A stretch of 64,000 bases of DNA from Botryosphaeria dothidea (taxonomy: Eukaryota > Ascomycota > Dothideomycetes > Botryosphaeriales > Botryosphaeriaceae): contig WWBZ02000073.1 in assembly GCA_011503125.2 (NCBI GenBank), positions 682,001 through 746,000 on the forward strand, given 5' to 3'. The notes under the pieces are model-generated. The model did not search any database. It worked only from the letters and a program-made list of their open reading frames with translations, and was not told the origin of the DNA. This document shows, one piece after another, positions 34,750 through 46,506 of this stretch. The translations under genes and the position numbers were made by a program. Every line of letters begins with the position of its first letter. Positions within the stretch are counted from its first letter, which is position 1.

Positions 34750-35098
34750 GCGGGTCTGGTTTGCTGGATTTCGGCATGGGCGGTGGATTTGAATGGTGAA
34801 TGCTGAGTGTCGTACGAAATGGTTCTGAAGACTGCTTTTCGGTTGTACCGGCTGTCAACCAGGCCCTGTAAAGCCTGTACGGTAGATTCCAATTGAGAAG
34901 CTTCGAGACAACATCACATGCCGGCCGGAAGATGAGAAGAGAGGGGGCGCGCGGGAAGAATAAATGGGCTGAGCCTGCCGCGGGTGGAGCTGTCGAGCTT
35001 AAGGTCGCAGGGTCCCAGCTCCAGCTGCTGCACTAACGACACAAGAGCTCCAAAGCTCCCTCCTCTTCCGTCGAAGCTTCTACGTCATTGTCAACAAA
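34750..35098. other. Intergenic, upstream of the amidase
   Basis: 349 bases, presumably 3' flank of the SnoaL-like gene and promoter of the amidase. Nothing else seen. Confidence 0.5.
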
Positions 35099-37003
35099 AT
35101 GGCAAGCAACAGGATCCAGCCGGACGCACCCAAATTCTTCAATTACCCGGACCCGAAGAATGTCGACATTCCCTACAAGAGCCCTGACGCGCCCAAGAAC
35201 CCGGTCGTACGAGGGTTGCCCCTCTACTACGGAGCTTCACTGTATGCACGCTCGCATAATTGTGCCACTACAAGAGAAGACGGCGCTAACATGCCCCGCT
35301 AATCGCCTAGAATCTCCTCCGTCGGCTTCATCCAGAACCACCTCTGGAGCAACACCGGCTTCAACCGCCTGCGCGGCCGCCCCGAGCTCGAAGACGTCCC
35401 GCCCCGCTACGATCCAACCGTCATCCCCATTACCTCCAACGCCGAGCCCTCCTCTGCCGAATACACAGCAGTAACAGCAACAGAGAACCCTCGCATCCCC
35501 CCAGCCGACGCTAATGGCCGCTTTCACTCGATCCACGACTACCATGAGGCCTACAAGGGCGGCCGCACCACCCCAACCGCCGTAATTGAAGCCCTCCTCC
35601 CGCTGATCCGACGCAATGAGCCCAAACCCACACCGCATGCCACCGCCTGGATCGAGCTGCGCGAAGACCTGATCCTCTCCGCGGCCGCAGCCTCGACGGA
35701 GCGGTACAAATCAGGCAAGCCCCTCGGCGTGCTCGACGGCGTGCCTGTCTCGGTCAAGGACGAGGTCGACGTGTCGGGCTACAAGAAACGCATCGGTACG
35801 ACGGTTGACCACTCGAACGGCGGCCGGTGCGAGACGTCATTCTGCGTGGCACAGTGGGAGGCCGCGGGCGCCGTTGTCGTCGGCAAGACGACGATGCACG
35901 AGCTCGGCCTGGACACGACCAACAACAACCCCAACCACGGCACGCCGCTGAACCCGTACAACCCGCACTACTACACAGGGGGCTCCTCCGGCGGCAGTGG
36001 CTACGCCGTCGGCGCGGGTCTGCTTCCCTTCGCCCTGGGCGCCGACGGCGGCGGCTCCATCCGTATACCGGCCAACTACTGTGGCGTATACGGCCTCAAG
36101 ACGTCCCACGGCCGCGTCTCCGGACGCCCAACTCCCTCCCTCGCCGCCTCAACCGGCGTCCTCGGCCCCATCGCCGCCAACATGGCCGACCTCGAAGTCG
36201 CCTACCGCGTGATGGCGGCGCCCGACGCCCTGCACGCCTCCTCCTCGCTCTTCACGTCCCCAACCTCCCCCTCCGCCCTCACCACCACCACCTCTCCCAC
36301 CCGCCCGAAGCTCCTCGGCATCTGCCAGCCCTGGCTGGCGCGTGCCGACCCACCCGTCCGCGCCGCCGTCCAAAAGACCATCGACCACCTCGTTTCCACC
36401 CGCGGCTATCGCACCCTCGACATCCACCTCCCCCTCCTCGCCGACGGCCAATCCGCCCACGCCCTGACCATCCTCTCCGAAATCGCCTCGGGGCGCCCCT
36501 CCACCGCCGGCCTCACGCCCGCCAACAAGGTGCTGATTTCCGTCGGCTCGCGTGCCGGCGCCGTCGACCTGCTGCAGGCGCAGAAGGTGCGCGCGCTGCT
36601 GATGCAGCACCTCGCCCAGCTGTACCGCACCCACCCGGGCCTGGTCATCGTGTCCCCGACGACGCCGAACCCAGGTTGGCACATCAGCGGCGGCCCCGGT
36701 GATCTCAAGTACGGTGTCAGCGATGGCAACATGAGCATCCGCAGCATGGAGTACGTGTGGCTGGCCAACTTCACGGGCTGCCCGGCGCTGAGCGCCCCGG
36801 TGGGGTACGCGGATCCGGTCGAGGGCGAAGGGCGGGTGCCGGTCAGCGTGATGGGGATGGGAGAATGGGGTAGCGAGGACGCGTTGTTGGGCTTTGGGTA
36901 CGATGTCGAAGAGTATTTGAACGGGGCGCTGGAGGGAGGGAGGCAGAGGCCTGGCGCTTGGGTTGATGTGTTAAAGTTAGCGGCGGAAGGCCCTTCGAAG
37001 TGA
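35099..37003 (+). CDS. Amidase-signature hydrolase
   Basis: Amidase-signature enzyme of 611 aa, two exons (35099-35241, 35311-37003) joined by a 69-nt phase-2 intron at GASL|ISSVGF. The catalytic Ser-cisSer-Lys layout is visible: the lysine in GVPVSVKDEVDV, the glycine-rich GGSSGGSGYAVGAG and GADGGGSIRIPANYCGVYGLK, where the nucleophile Ser follows. The family hydrolyses small amides or transfers ammonia (GatA branch). The long N-terminal region (first ~190 residues, PKFFNYPDPKNV and a Glu/Pro-rich stretch) is common to fungal cytosolic members and not to GatA, so a role in general amide turnover is more likely than tRNA amidation. The 3' end overlaps by 27 nt the 3' end of a minus-strand gene. 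Confidence 0.93.
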
Positions 37004-37555
37004 GAAAGGGTACGATGTAGATGTGGGTGACTTTATTTGGGTCTTTACCGTCTTTGGATGTATGTAATTACGAATAGTGTCGTTCTTGGAAAGCAAGCCA
37101 AATCTGAACTTGAGGCCGTTCGCCCATCTCCATTCAACAATGATTGTGAATTTAGTCGGATCTTCGGAACTTGGAATAGCGTCAGGAAAGGCTGGCATAA
37201 TTTCGATCCTTATAAGGCCGCTGTTTTTTGATTCTTGAATCGAAGCGTCCCCTGCATACTGGCTTCCCAGAGGCTGAGCGCAGAACTGATAAAAATTTCC
37301 ATCGTCGCTCTTGAAAATGTCCAACCAACGTTGTCGATGAGGAACCCAGTAATCCTGAAGCGACATTCCCTTCTCCAGATACAGCGCACGGTGTTTCCAC
37401 GTTTCCACAGTCTCTACCCTGGGCTCTCCTAAGCAAGCATTGACGTCTTCGATATAAACCTTGATAGCAAATGGGCGCGCAGACTCGGTCCGGAGCCATG
37501 CTGCCTCCCGTTCTGTATTGCTCTGCCCGTCCTTAGGCTCAATAGTGACACGCAT
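36977..37555 (-). CDS. Conserved fungal protein of unknown function (5' end unresolved)
   Basis: An open frame of 192 aa. It matches a family of hypothetical fungal proteins, recognised from motifs: ARPFAIKVYIEDVNACLGEP, MSLQDYWVPHRQRWLDI, DGNFYQFCAQPLGSQYA and GLIRIEIMPAF. In relatives this domain often follows a ubiquitin-like segment, but none is seen here. A better N-terminus probably lies upstream: a frame around 37583-37740 encodes KLQQASDFPLAFTSKSDVFF, and a donor at its end (GTAGGT) exists. No single acceptor fits both frame and branch point, so the model stops at the ATG at 37555. The last codons overlap the amidase gene on the opposite strand. Function unknown. Confidence 0.6.
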   Translation of the reverse strand: MRVTIEPKDGQSNTEREAAWLRTESARPFAIKVYIEDVNACLGEPRVETVETWKHRALYLEKGMSLQDYWVPHRQRWLDIFKSDDGNFYQFCAQPLGSQYAGDASIQESKNSGLIRIEIMPAFPDAIPSSEDPTKFTIIVEWRWANGLKFRFGLLSKNDTIRNYIHPKTVKTQIKSPTSTSYPFSLRRAFRR

Positions 37556-38656
37556 GCGGAGGCACAGTGCGCGACTGTAAACTTAGTACCGTGTGCAGGC
37601 GAGGATTCGTGACCTACGGTGCATGGAGAAGAACACGTCGCTCTTCGAGGTGAACGCCAACGGGAAATCAGATGCTTGCTGAAGCTTGAACTGCCCGTGA
37701 TTTGGTGCTGGGTGGTCGCGCTCATCGCCCGTCATTGTCTTTCGGAGAGTTGTAAAACGACACCCAGGGATCTGCCTTGTGGCGTATTCCTTCAACGACG
37801 ACAACTTTGTTTTGATCTTGTAATGATAAGCTTAGCGGAGCAGGATGCTGCTGTTGTTTGATAGTCTTCTTTGAGTAACTTTTGTTATGTAAGCAGCGGC
37901 CTTCGAGTGATTGGGTCACGTATTGACCAGGGCATTCCGAGAAAAGCACTCACGATGAGAAAGACATGGCTGAGCGGTCAGAAACGCTACATTGACATTC
38001 TGGTTTTGGATGTTACTCTGAAGAACTTTACGAGATTGCGTTGAGTTCACGAGCTGTTGCAGCGACTAGATTCGGAACCGGGCTTATATTGCCGTGACGA
38101 GGCGATCTGGCAGAAAATTAAGGTGCTGATTCGTAGAGAAGGGCGACGGGAATGGAGGAGACGAGCGAGGGAAGTTGTGAAAAGCTCGATGCCAGGAAGG
38201 AAAGAGCGCTTGCGGCCATCAAACGCATTGCCAACCGTGGAAGTCGCGCCGCGAGCGGTGGTAATGCTCACCAGCAGGGTGCGAAAGACCAGCTTATGTT
38301 GTTTCAAGTGGGAGTGAGGGTGCGCAGCCGAAAGAAGTAAATTGCTGCAAGTTTGCGTCTAGAGTTTTGAGCTACCTACTGCCAATGATCCCACGCATCT
38401 CCAAAGCTGTAGAGTCGTCAGGATGTTTGTGGCTTGGCTGCGCCTTGTGGGGTCAATTTTCGGAGGTTCCGTCTCGCCATCTCCATTCGAAGCAAGACTG
38501 TCTAATTGAAAATCGCTAGCAAGCAAACCCATACATAGAACTGCTGCCTTCCTGATGTTCGTACCGTCCGAATGCTATCCTGATATCATAGCATGCCCAG
38601 AAAAGTCATTAATTTTGGCTCCTGTCCTTGTGACAAGCCCCACGTTCGCAAGCAAT
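37556..38656. other. Intergenic, possibly the 5' exon of the unknown gene
   Basis: 37560-37740 on the minus strand probably holds upstream coding of the gene at 36977-37555 (see there). The rest is the 3' flank of gsp1. A charged 62-codon plus-strand ORF (38152-38340) has no recognisable family. Confidence 0.4.
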
Positions 38657-39592
38657 CTACAAATCGGCATCCTCTTCGTCGGGGAGCGGCATGTTGGAGG
38701 CCGCCTCCATCTCCTTCTGGTACTGCTCCAGAACGGCCTGGTCGACTTGGACCTCCGGGGGAGCGAGGGCGGGAGCGGCAACAAATTCCTGTGGTTTTCG
38801 AGTCAGCGCCTCTTCTTCGATGCTGGTTGGTTGAGTAACATACCAGGGTCTGGTTGCCGACGAGCTTCCTCGCGAGCCAGAGGAAGGGCTTCTCGAAGTT
38901 GTAGTTGGACTTGGCAGAAATGTCGTAGTACTGAAGGTTCTTCTTGCGGTGGAAGGTAATAGTCTTAGCCTTGACCTTGCGCTCCTTCACATCGACCTTG
39001 TTGCCGCAGAGGACGATCGGAATGTTCTCGCAGACACGGACGAGATCACCTGCGGTTTCTCAGTATTACATTCAACTCAAATCCGAGATCGCGGAAACTT
39101 ACGGTGCCAGTTGGGGACGTTCTTGTAGGTGATACGGGAGGTAACATCGAACATGATGATACCGCACTGGCCGTTGATGTAGTAGCCATCGCGCAGACCA
39201 CCGAACTTCTCCTGACCAGCGGTGTCCCAGACGTCGAACTGGATGGCGCCCAGGTTCTGTCCAATGGTAAGTATTCGCTCGAACCAAATCGTTATCGGGC
39301 GCTAGGGGGTGCGTACGGTAGTGAAGCCAAGAGGGTGGACCTCGACACCGAGGGTGGCAATGTACTTCTTCTCGAATTCACCGGTCAAGTGACGCTTGAC
39401 GAAGGTGGTCTGTAGGGCCGTGGTGGTCAGTAAGAAGCGTCGCAAAGGTTTTGAGGGGCTCGCGCGTTGGCATGACGCAACACCAGCGGCGGCGGGCGCC
39501 AGCACGCGAGGATTCGTTGAACTTGCCTTTCCGGTACCACCGTCACCAACGAGGACCAGCTTGAAGGTCGGAGGAGCCTGAGCGTCGGCCAT
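38657..39592 (-). CDS. gsp1: Ran-type GTPase (Gsp1)
   Basis: Ran drives nuclear import and export and spindle and nuclear-envelope assembly. Five exons (39527-39592, 39317-39409, 39103-39256, 38844-39049, 38657-38788) give exactly 216 aa, the family length. All nucleotide-binding motifs are present: GDGGTGK|TTF (P-loop), FTT|N switch [21 protein letters not shown] switch II, GNKVD and [19 protein letters not shown], with the acidic C-terminus EEDADL. The first intron breaks the P-loop and starts with GC (AG|GCAAGT), a GC-AG intron, since no GT is available and the neighbouring residues are invariant. Remaining introns are canonical. The protein is expected in nucleus and cytosol; being essential, it should be constitutively expressed. 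Confidence 0.97.
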
Positions 39593-40099
39593 GGTTTGTG
39601 GAGGAGATGTGGCGGGGTTGTGTAGTTGATGTCGGTTGTTTGGAACTGGAGGGCGGGGCCGGTTAGTGGGATTTTCTTTTGTAGGCCGTGCTGCAGAGCG
39701 GGCACGGGTAGTCGCAGGGTCTCAAGAAAGGCTCACGCGGAAACAGAGGACGGTGACTGAATGCAGCGCCTCGAGGAAGGTCGTGGGGCAAATGAGCAGG
39801 GTGGGAGTGAGGTGGTCGGAAGATTTGTTGTGAGGGTCGGTGATCAGCCTTTGCTCTCAGCTAGCGGCGCACGTGATCGCAGTTTACATCAGGAAAATTC
39901 CGCCAAGAAGCAGGCTGCCGATTGAATTGTCAAGGCAGCAAGCGATCGCAGGAAGCCTGCTTGTTCCGTGCTGCCTGTGTGCCCAGCCCGCCCCCAATTC
40001 GAGCATTTCTCCGCGCCATCAATTCATAATAGTACACTACTGTCCCATTCCTCCCATGCCACGAATTCACCTTCGCCCGACGCCGCCCATGCAGACTCC
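39593..40099. other. Intergenic, upstream of gsp1
   Basis: 507 bases holding the gsp1 promoter and the 3' flank of nas2. CT-rich stretches but no gene. Confidence 0.5.
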
Positions 40100-40967
40100 T
40101 CACAGCGGCAGCAAATGGCAGCCCAACATCCCTCTGCCGCCCCAGTTGCGCCTCGGTGTCAGCTGCAGGTCTAGCTGCCTGGAGCCATCGCCCTCTCTGG
40201 CCACTCTGATCGCTATCGGTCTCTGAACCCGTCCCGTCAATCGCCGACCTTGAAAAAAAAAAAAAGCATCATGACTAACTTACCTCAACGTTCTGAGCGA
40301 CCGTCTCTGCCAGCTTGCTGAGCTTCTCGTGGTTCATCCAGTTGACCTCACCAAACTTCAAAATCTGATCGCCGGCTTTCAGGCCTGCGCTGTCTGCCGG
40401 GCTACCAGCCACCACGTCGTTTACCTTTGCGAAAGGCGCCAGCAGAACCGCATCATCCGCGCTAGTGGTGCCTGCGGTGCTCGCTGAACCTGCAGCGCTG
40501 GCTGCCTCGGCTGCCTCTCTGAGAGACGCGTGGTGTGCATGCAATCCCTTCTCAATTTTGCTGTAGAGGTCTTTCAGGTCGTTTTGGAGGTGTATTATGC
40601 GGGCGCGCGTGGTACGAACTGACGCGCTCGAGTTAGGATTTGTACAGCAAGATTGGTAAGGCGGCATGTTTACTTTGCGCAATGTCGATGTCGTCTCTCG
40701 GGTAGCCGTCGAAGGTCGTCAAGCTGGTCCTCATGTTCACGCCATGCTGCGCGGAGGCATGTTTGGTCAGCGGGCTTCTTCGTGCGGGAAGACACGACCT
40801 ACGGAGTCAAGAACGGAGCTCAGAGCAGAAAGCTCAGTCTGAACGCGGTCTTTCTCAGCCATAAGCTCGGTGAGCGACATCTCCTTCTTCGCCACTCCAT
40901 TGGAAGCGCCGCTGGTGGGGCCAGCAGCCACCGACGGCGTGTGCAAGTCGTCCATGTGGAGGCCCAT
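40100..40967 (-). CDS. nas2: 26S proteasome assembly chaperone Nas2 (p27/PSMD9)
   Basis: Nas2 binds the C-terminus of Rpt5 and guides assembly of the proteasome base. Four exons (40803-40967, 40674-40746, 40284-40618, 40100-40222) give 231 aa. The N-terminal coiled region (LTELMAEKDRVQTELSAL) leads to LDS|HGVNMRTSLTTFDGYPR and IRTTRARIIHLQNDLKDL, the helical part of the family. A PDZ domain follows (about 125-205) with VNDVVAGSPADSAGLKAGD and the carboxylate-binding turn. The last exon, found only by splicing past the stop at 40275, supplies RPIAIRVAREG and the typical end LTPRRNWGGRGMLGCHLL. Intron phases all match. A second in-frame Met (residue 5) could be the real start. The RhoGEF gene lies divergently upstream. 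Confidence 0.92.
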
Positions 40968-41893
40968 CGATTTGCGATGTGGTGATAGTACAGTTAAGCG
41001 GGGTTCTACGAGAGTAGCAGCGGGGGTTGGCTGGCAGGTGAACTGGAGCAGCGTCTTTTGAGAGCTTGTGAGCTCTTCAGAATCCCAGAAGGCAGCGAAA
41101 TGCGCCAGAGCTCCCGCGCGATGGCGGGGAAAGCAGCCGAAGTTTACACGTCAGCCCTGCCCGCCAGGCCGCCCAGTGCCGCGCGTAGAGATAGGACTCG
41201 CCCGGGAATTTTAGTAACAGCACGGCCACCTCGTTATTACCCATGGCAAATCAAGCATTCGTCTGCACCCAGCTGCTCGGACAGATGAGGTGACTGTTTC
41301 GAATCTCATGCGCATCCTTTACTGTACTCTAGGGCTTGAGATCTCTATCCTTCCGCGCATCAGGAGTATAGCTGACTCGCCATCTCGTTTTCTCCAACAC
41401 CACAGCGCCTAACTCGTATAGGCGTTAATTGCTATCATTTCACCCTCTGATCAGACGCCAAGCCTGTGAGACAAGTGCGCCCGTGCGTCGTCCCTACATT
41501 TATCACACCCTGCTGAAGTGGAGCTTTCAGCGACTGTCGCGGCAACAATCCGCGAAACCTGATCTATCTGATATTGCGCCAGCTGCTTTTGTTCACTGCA
41601 GGTGATCGGTTCGCCCGGAACCATGTGTTTCCGCGTTAGCAATACCTTTGCGCGAGAAAGGTGTGCCTGCCAATATAGAACTGCCTGCCGTTGTTTCCCG
41701 ACTCTTTCTCTAGACTAGAAGCCTCATCGCTGGTTCTGAGGGCTCTTTCCTTCTCTTACTTTTCGCCTTTCGTTGAGCTTGCCGCACCGCCATGCACTTG
41801 TTTCCTTCACGTCACACCAGCTTTTTATCCCTCATGCCTCGCCACAAGCCAATGCTCCGTCTGTGACCTTTCAAGCTTTGGCTATCTCCAGTC
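40968..41893. promoter_or_regulatory. Divergent intergenic region nas2 / RhoGEF
   Basis: 926 bases between divergent starts. T/C-rich pyrimidine stretches near 41690-41890 precede the RhoGEF start. No gene is supported. Confidence 0.45.
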
Positions 41894-44800
41894 ATGACAT
41901 ACATCCTCTCCGTTCCATCGCAGAGCCCGCTCAAGCGGTCTTTCAGCGAGACGCCGTACTTGCGCCCGACCACACCTTTGTCCAGCGATTCCGTCAACAC
42001 CGTTCGTCGTTGTAAAGCTAGCAACATATCTGCTACCTCAGTTATCTCTTTGGCTTCAGCCAAAACTGGTCCCTGGCTCAAGGTGAACGAGAATGCCTCT
42101 CCTAAACTTAATTCTCGGTCACTGCTAGACCTGATCAACGAGTTGTCGACATCCACAACGACGATCGAGACCCGGGGTGATTGCTATCCGGAGCAGATCT
42201 CATGGGTTTCCAACATCCCTCTCCCACCGTCACCGAACATCCGCGAAGTATTCAAGGAGACAACGGACTCAATTTACATTCCGGAATCCGATGAAGACTC
42301 CTCGTCACCGACTTCGACCTTACAAGAATCCACGTCCACTATACAAGATGACATCATTTCCGAATCGGACTCCATCAGCTGGCCGATCGAGATTCCGGAG
42401 CCATTGAACGTGTACAGCGTCACTTTTGGTGAACTGAGTCAAGAACAATCGGCACGAAAAAATTCACCATACGACCAGGCTTCTGTCGATGTGGCCCCCA
42501 TCGTGGACACAAATGACAAGACAGCACCGTTCAAGAGATGGGTCAGCACCCTACGACGACGGAATAGGCATCGTGACCGGAACCCTGCTGCACGCCTGGA
42601 GCGCTGGACCGTGGATGGATCAGAAACGGGGTACCAGAGACCCAGCTTTGACCGTACGCCAAACCGTGATGGGCACAAGAAGTCCGCTTCGCTCACTTCT
42701 TCTCTCGCATTTGTAACGGCGGTCAAATCGGCGTCCATCACTCTCGCAAGCACAAGTATTGCTCCCCTCACCAGGTTTGGGACGAAACGCAGCCGTGCCA
42801 GCCATGCCCACAGAGGCAGCGCAGTATCCGATACAAGGCTCGCCATAGACTCCGTCTATTCTACCATCACACCAGTTATGGATGAACGCGCATGGGAACG
42901 GGCGAAGCATAGGAGGCGAATCTTGGAAGAGATAATAGCGTCAGAAGAAGGCTATATCGGCGACATGAAGGTCCTTGTCAACGTAAGCGTTTCGCATTCT
43001 CTTTTGCACACAACAATTCACTGATCCAACCTTACTAGGTCTACTTCTCGGTTCTAGCATCTACGCCCACTGTGTCAAACCAGACCAGGTCTGCTATCCA
43101 CCGGAACGTTTCACAGATTCTCCAACTTCACGAAGATCTCTTGGGTGAGCTCCACAGCATCGTGCCAAATGCCGAGTACACGCACGACGATGGTTGGAGT
43201 AGCCCTCGACCGCAAAAGATGAAACATTCCAGATGGCATAGTGTGGACATCGTGCCAAGTCGAGTTGTTGGACTTGCCGTCAATCGCAGAAACCAACGCC
43301 ATTCCTTCGATCTTGGCAAGTCAGAAGAGCCCGTACCCGTTGCTTTGACTGCTGATACGAAAACGGTCGCGGATATGGCGAGACTTTTTGAAAGATACAT
43401 GAAGAGATTCTTTGCGTATGAGGAGTACAGTGCACAATTTGAGTCCGTCAGTGGCGAGCTGGAGTCATCTCATCGAACGATATCTGCTTGGCAAGACTAT
43501 GAGAGGGGTATCGAGGCATTGTCGAGTGCGGTTGTGTCTGACAACAAGAAGGACACGAGCGGCAAAAAAGGGCTCACCCTGGCTGATTTACTGATCAAAC
43601 CAATCCAGCGTCCATCCAAGTACCCCCTTTTCTTCGCGGATCTTCTCAAACATACTCCAGTTGCTGATGACCCAGTCGCTCACGCGGAGTTGGAGAAGAC
43701 CTACTACCGTTTGAAGGATGCCAACCAGGAGATCAACAATGCCAAGGATGACCCGGTAATGCGAAAACTCATTGAGACCACATGGCTTCTGCAAGACCGC
43801 CTCGTGTTCCCCGATAGCCAATCTCTTCCTCGCGCGCTGCTAACGAGATTGCTCGGGCACGTCTCACTTTGCGGCGTACTTCACGCCACCTACCAGACCA
43901 GTGAGCGGATTGAGGGGAAATACATGATCTGTATTCTCTTCAAGTCTTGTCTTCTACTTGCGTTGCCTGACAAGAGCTCATCAAATTACGAAGTCGTGGC
44001 AACAATTACCTTGGCCAACGGAAGCATGGAGATACCAGACAATGGGCGCGGCCTGCAATGCCATACTGCCCCGTTTACATGGAAGTTGGTGTTTGAGTCC
44101 GGCCAGCGCTTGTATGAGATCATCCTCAGCGCTTGCTCAGCGGAGGAAGAGGAGGTTTGGAAGACCAAACTCCGTACACGCATTGCTGCTGAGGATAGGG
44201 ACCTTGTCGAAGGAAGAAGCAATATTCAAGACGTTTTCTCTTCACTATCTCTCGATTTGAAGAGCATAGGAGCCAGCTTCGGCCAGCAGACCAATTTCAC
44301 GCGTCGGCTCTCAATTCGTCGAGCAGCAACACTCGGTCCCAAAGTCCATCCTCAGCAGGTGATAATCAAGAACACGCAAGCTCAGAAAAGAACGGATTCG
44401 GCGCAGTCGATGGCCTCTCTGCCCATGGGACGTTCTCAATCACAGCTTTCGTCTTCTACTGCCGCCATTCCTACTCTCGCCCCTCGACGCGGAGAGCGGA
44501 TACGCCTGGAAACCTCTATCGGTGATGTGTGGACAAAGGACACACTGCCATTCCCGGGGATGGGTCCAAGGCGCAGTGACAATCCCATCCGAGCTTCCGC
44601 GAACTCGGTTATGCGGAAGCTCAGTATGGCAAGTATCACCAGCAATTTCTCAAGACGCTCGGATTTCTCAAAGCGCTCTGGAAGTTTCGCAAGTCTCAGT
44701 CAACTTCGTCGGGAAGAAGCGGGACGATCTAGGCCGCGGAGAAAGACACCGCCGTCTGCCATGCGCAAATCTGTCTCCGCTCCTGGAATCAAGGTTGATT

Positions 44801-45255
44801 TTCACAACGCACCGAGCGCTTTCCTCCCTGCTGATTTCGAGCTTGTGACTCCTCTCAATGACAACAAGGGCAGAAGGCGTAGCAACAGGGCCTACTTGTC
44901 GGATAGGGGCAGTGAGCGTATCATCGCTCCTGGTGTTCTGCCCCGCGCAATGAGTTTGTCGCCATCGCCACGACCTCCGTCTTTCACACTGAAGAAGAAG
45001 CTGTCCTTACCGGCGCTGGTCGAGAGGTCTACTCTTGATTTGCCCACACAGGTCAAACCCAAGGAGAAGGCCACGCCTGAGAAATCCTCTGCCACCCTGC
45101 TACCACCTTCCAGGGATGTCACTCCAATCATGTCTCCTCTCAAACGCTTCATCAAGCCTCGGACCAGGCTGTTCAAATTCTGGACGACACGAAATGATAA
45201 TAGCAAGGCAGCCATGGCCTCCTCCAGGGCATCTACTTCAGTCTCGACTCCGTGA
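41894..45255 (+). CDS. Rho guanine-nucleotide exchange factor (DH-PH)
   Basis: Exchange factor for Rho/Cdc42-type GTPases, acting on cell polarity and the actin cytoskeleton. Two exons (41894-42982, 43039-45255), one 56-nt phase-0 intron, give 1101 aa. The first ~330 residues are low-complexity and Ser/Thr-rich, with many possible phosphorylation sites. The DH domain begins near residue 340 (RRRILEEIIASEEGYIGDMK), is broken by the intron, and shows LLIKPIQRPSKYPLFFADLL, the highly conserved core helix. A PH-like region follows (about 620-720, YMICILFKSCLLLAL, SAEEEEVWKTKLRTRI). The ~350-residue C-terminal tail is again Ser/Arg-rich with no domain. An insertion of ~60 residues separates the first two DH conserved regions. 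The target GTPase cannot be told. Confidence 0.9.
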
Positions 45256-45945
45256 ACGCTGCATTAATGAAGGTTATTTTTGGGCATGGCTAAGGGATTT
45301 TTGGAATATGATATCATTGGCGGACTTGGACGCTTAGTTGGCTGTGGGGTTCGGGTCGGTGCATGGAGGAGGAGTCTTGTCGTGCGGATCGCGCTCGTGT
45401 CCTTTCGGGGTGGCGGAGGCGGGAGATGGCGCAACAAACATGCAAGGTACCCGTGGTGATCGTTTGAGGGGTTTTATGATGCTTAGGCTTCTGCAGCGAG
45501 GCTGGGTTCTCTTCGCTCTTTTCTTTTGTGTGCGAGATGTATTGGATAGGAGGTTGTAGCATAATCATATCCCTGCGTCATCACGTAAGTTCGGATGTGG
45601 CCGAGCGGAGGGATTGTGAAGATTGGGTGATTGCGCACAGATTGGGCGTTGACGTGATGCAGCAGAAGGGCGTGGAAAGGCACGTCTCATGTGGGCGCAT
45701 CGATGGCGGGGCAGGGCTGGAGGCCAGGTATTGCGATCAGAGCAAGGCAGCTGGGAAGGGTGCCCGTGCGTGGCTCCTATGACGTCGGCGTCCAACGCTG
45801 TGCTACAAAACCCCTCACCATCCCACCAAGCTGCTTGCACACGACACTTTGCACTTCACATCTGCAGCAAACAAAGCGCAACCAAAGCTACATACATCCA
45901 CAACCTCACTTCTTTTTTCACACAACACACTCGACATCCACCACA
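45256..45945. other. Intergenic, no gene seen
   Basis: 3' flank of the RhoGEF gene and promoter of rtc3. The GTGGCCGAGCGG stretch near 45597 was considered as a tRNA and rejected. Confidence 0.5.
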
Positions 45946-46506
45946 ATGCCTCGCGGAGCCTCTGAGCAGACTAAGATCCACTACAAGGGCAAGGAGGATG
46001 ACTTCATCATCTTCGTCGACTCGCACAAGGCCGTCCAGGACTGGAAGCAGGACAAATCTATTCCTCTTGCGCAGGTCGTGAATGGCTGGAAGGTCTTCGT
46101 CACCCACAAGTAAGTTCCGCGACCCCACCGTCACGCGACACATCTTCTTCGCGCAGGTACTGCGCCAACACGCCGTTCCTCCAGCGGGGGCGTTTTCGTC
46201 AGGCTACAAGTAACTAGCTAACATCTGTTTCTTTTCCATGCAGGCACGGCAACCAGGGCGTCCTGGATACCGCTTCCAATGCCGCTCTCGACAACGAGTT
46301 TGGCTCGCACAACGAGGATGAGGTCGTGAAGCAGATCATTGAGAATGGCGAAGTGCAATCTTCGGAGGTATGACTATACAAGCACTTCAATTACCCTTCA
46401 TGCGAGAATGCAATGCTAACGTCTGTTTTCACCAAAGGAGAGTGGCCGCCAGGGCGACAGGAACATCACGGCGGGACCCACCATTGCCCACGGATACGGC
46501 TCGTAG
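45946..46506 (+). CDS. rtc3: SBDS-N-terminal-domain protein (Rtc3/YHR087W-like)
   Basis: Small protein of 118 aa, three exons (45946-46109, 46244-46367, 46438-46506). It consists almost wholly of an SBDS N-terminal-type fold: KIHYKGKEDDFIIFVDS, AVQDWKQDKSIPLAQVVNGW and, after the first intron, HGNQGVLDTASNAALDNEFG. This domain alone, without the rest of SBDS, is the Rtc3/YHR087W family, a stress-linked cytosolic protein in yeast with reported effects on telomere capping and RNA metabolism. The last exon (GPTIAHGYGS) is a Gly/Ser tail. Introns of 134 and 70 nt have good branch points (CTAAC). The A/C-rich leader before the ATG suits strong translation. Confidence 0.9.

Noticed and set aside
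45590..45670. tRNA-like GTGGCCGAGCGG stretch
   Set aside because: Resembles the D-arm start of Leu/Ser tRNAs, but no T-loop GTTCGA box or acceptor stem follows.
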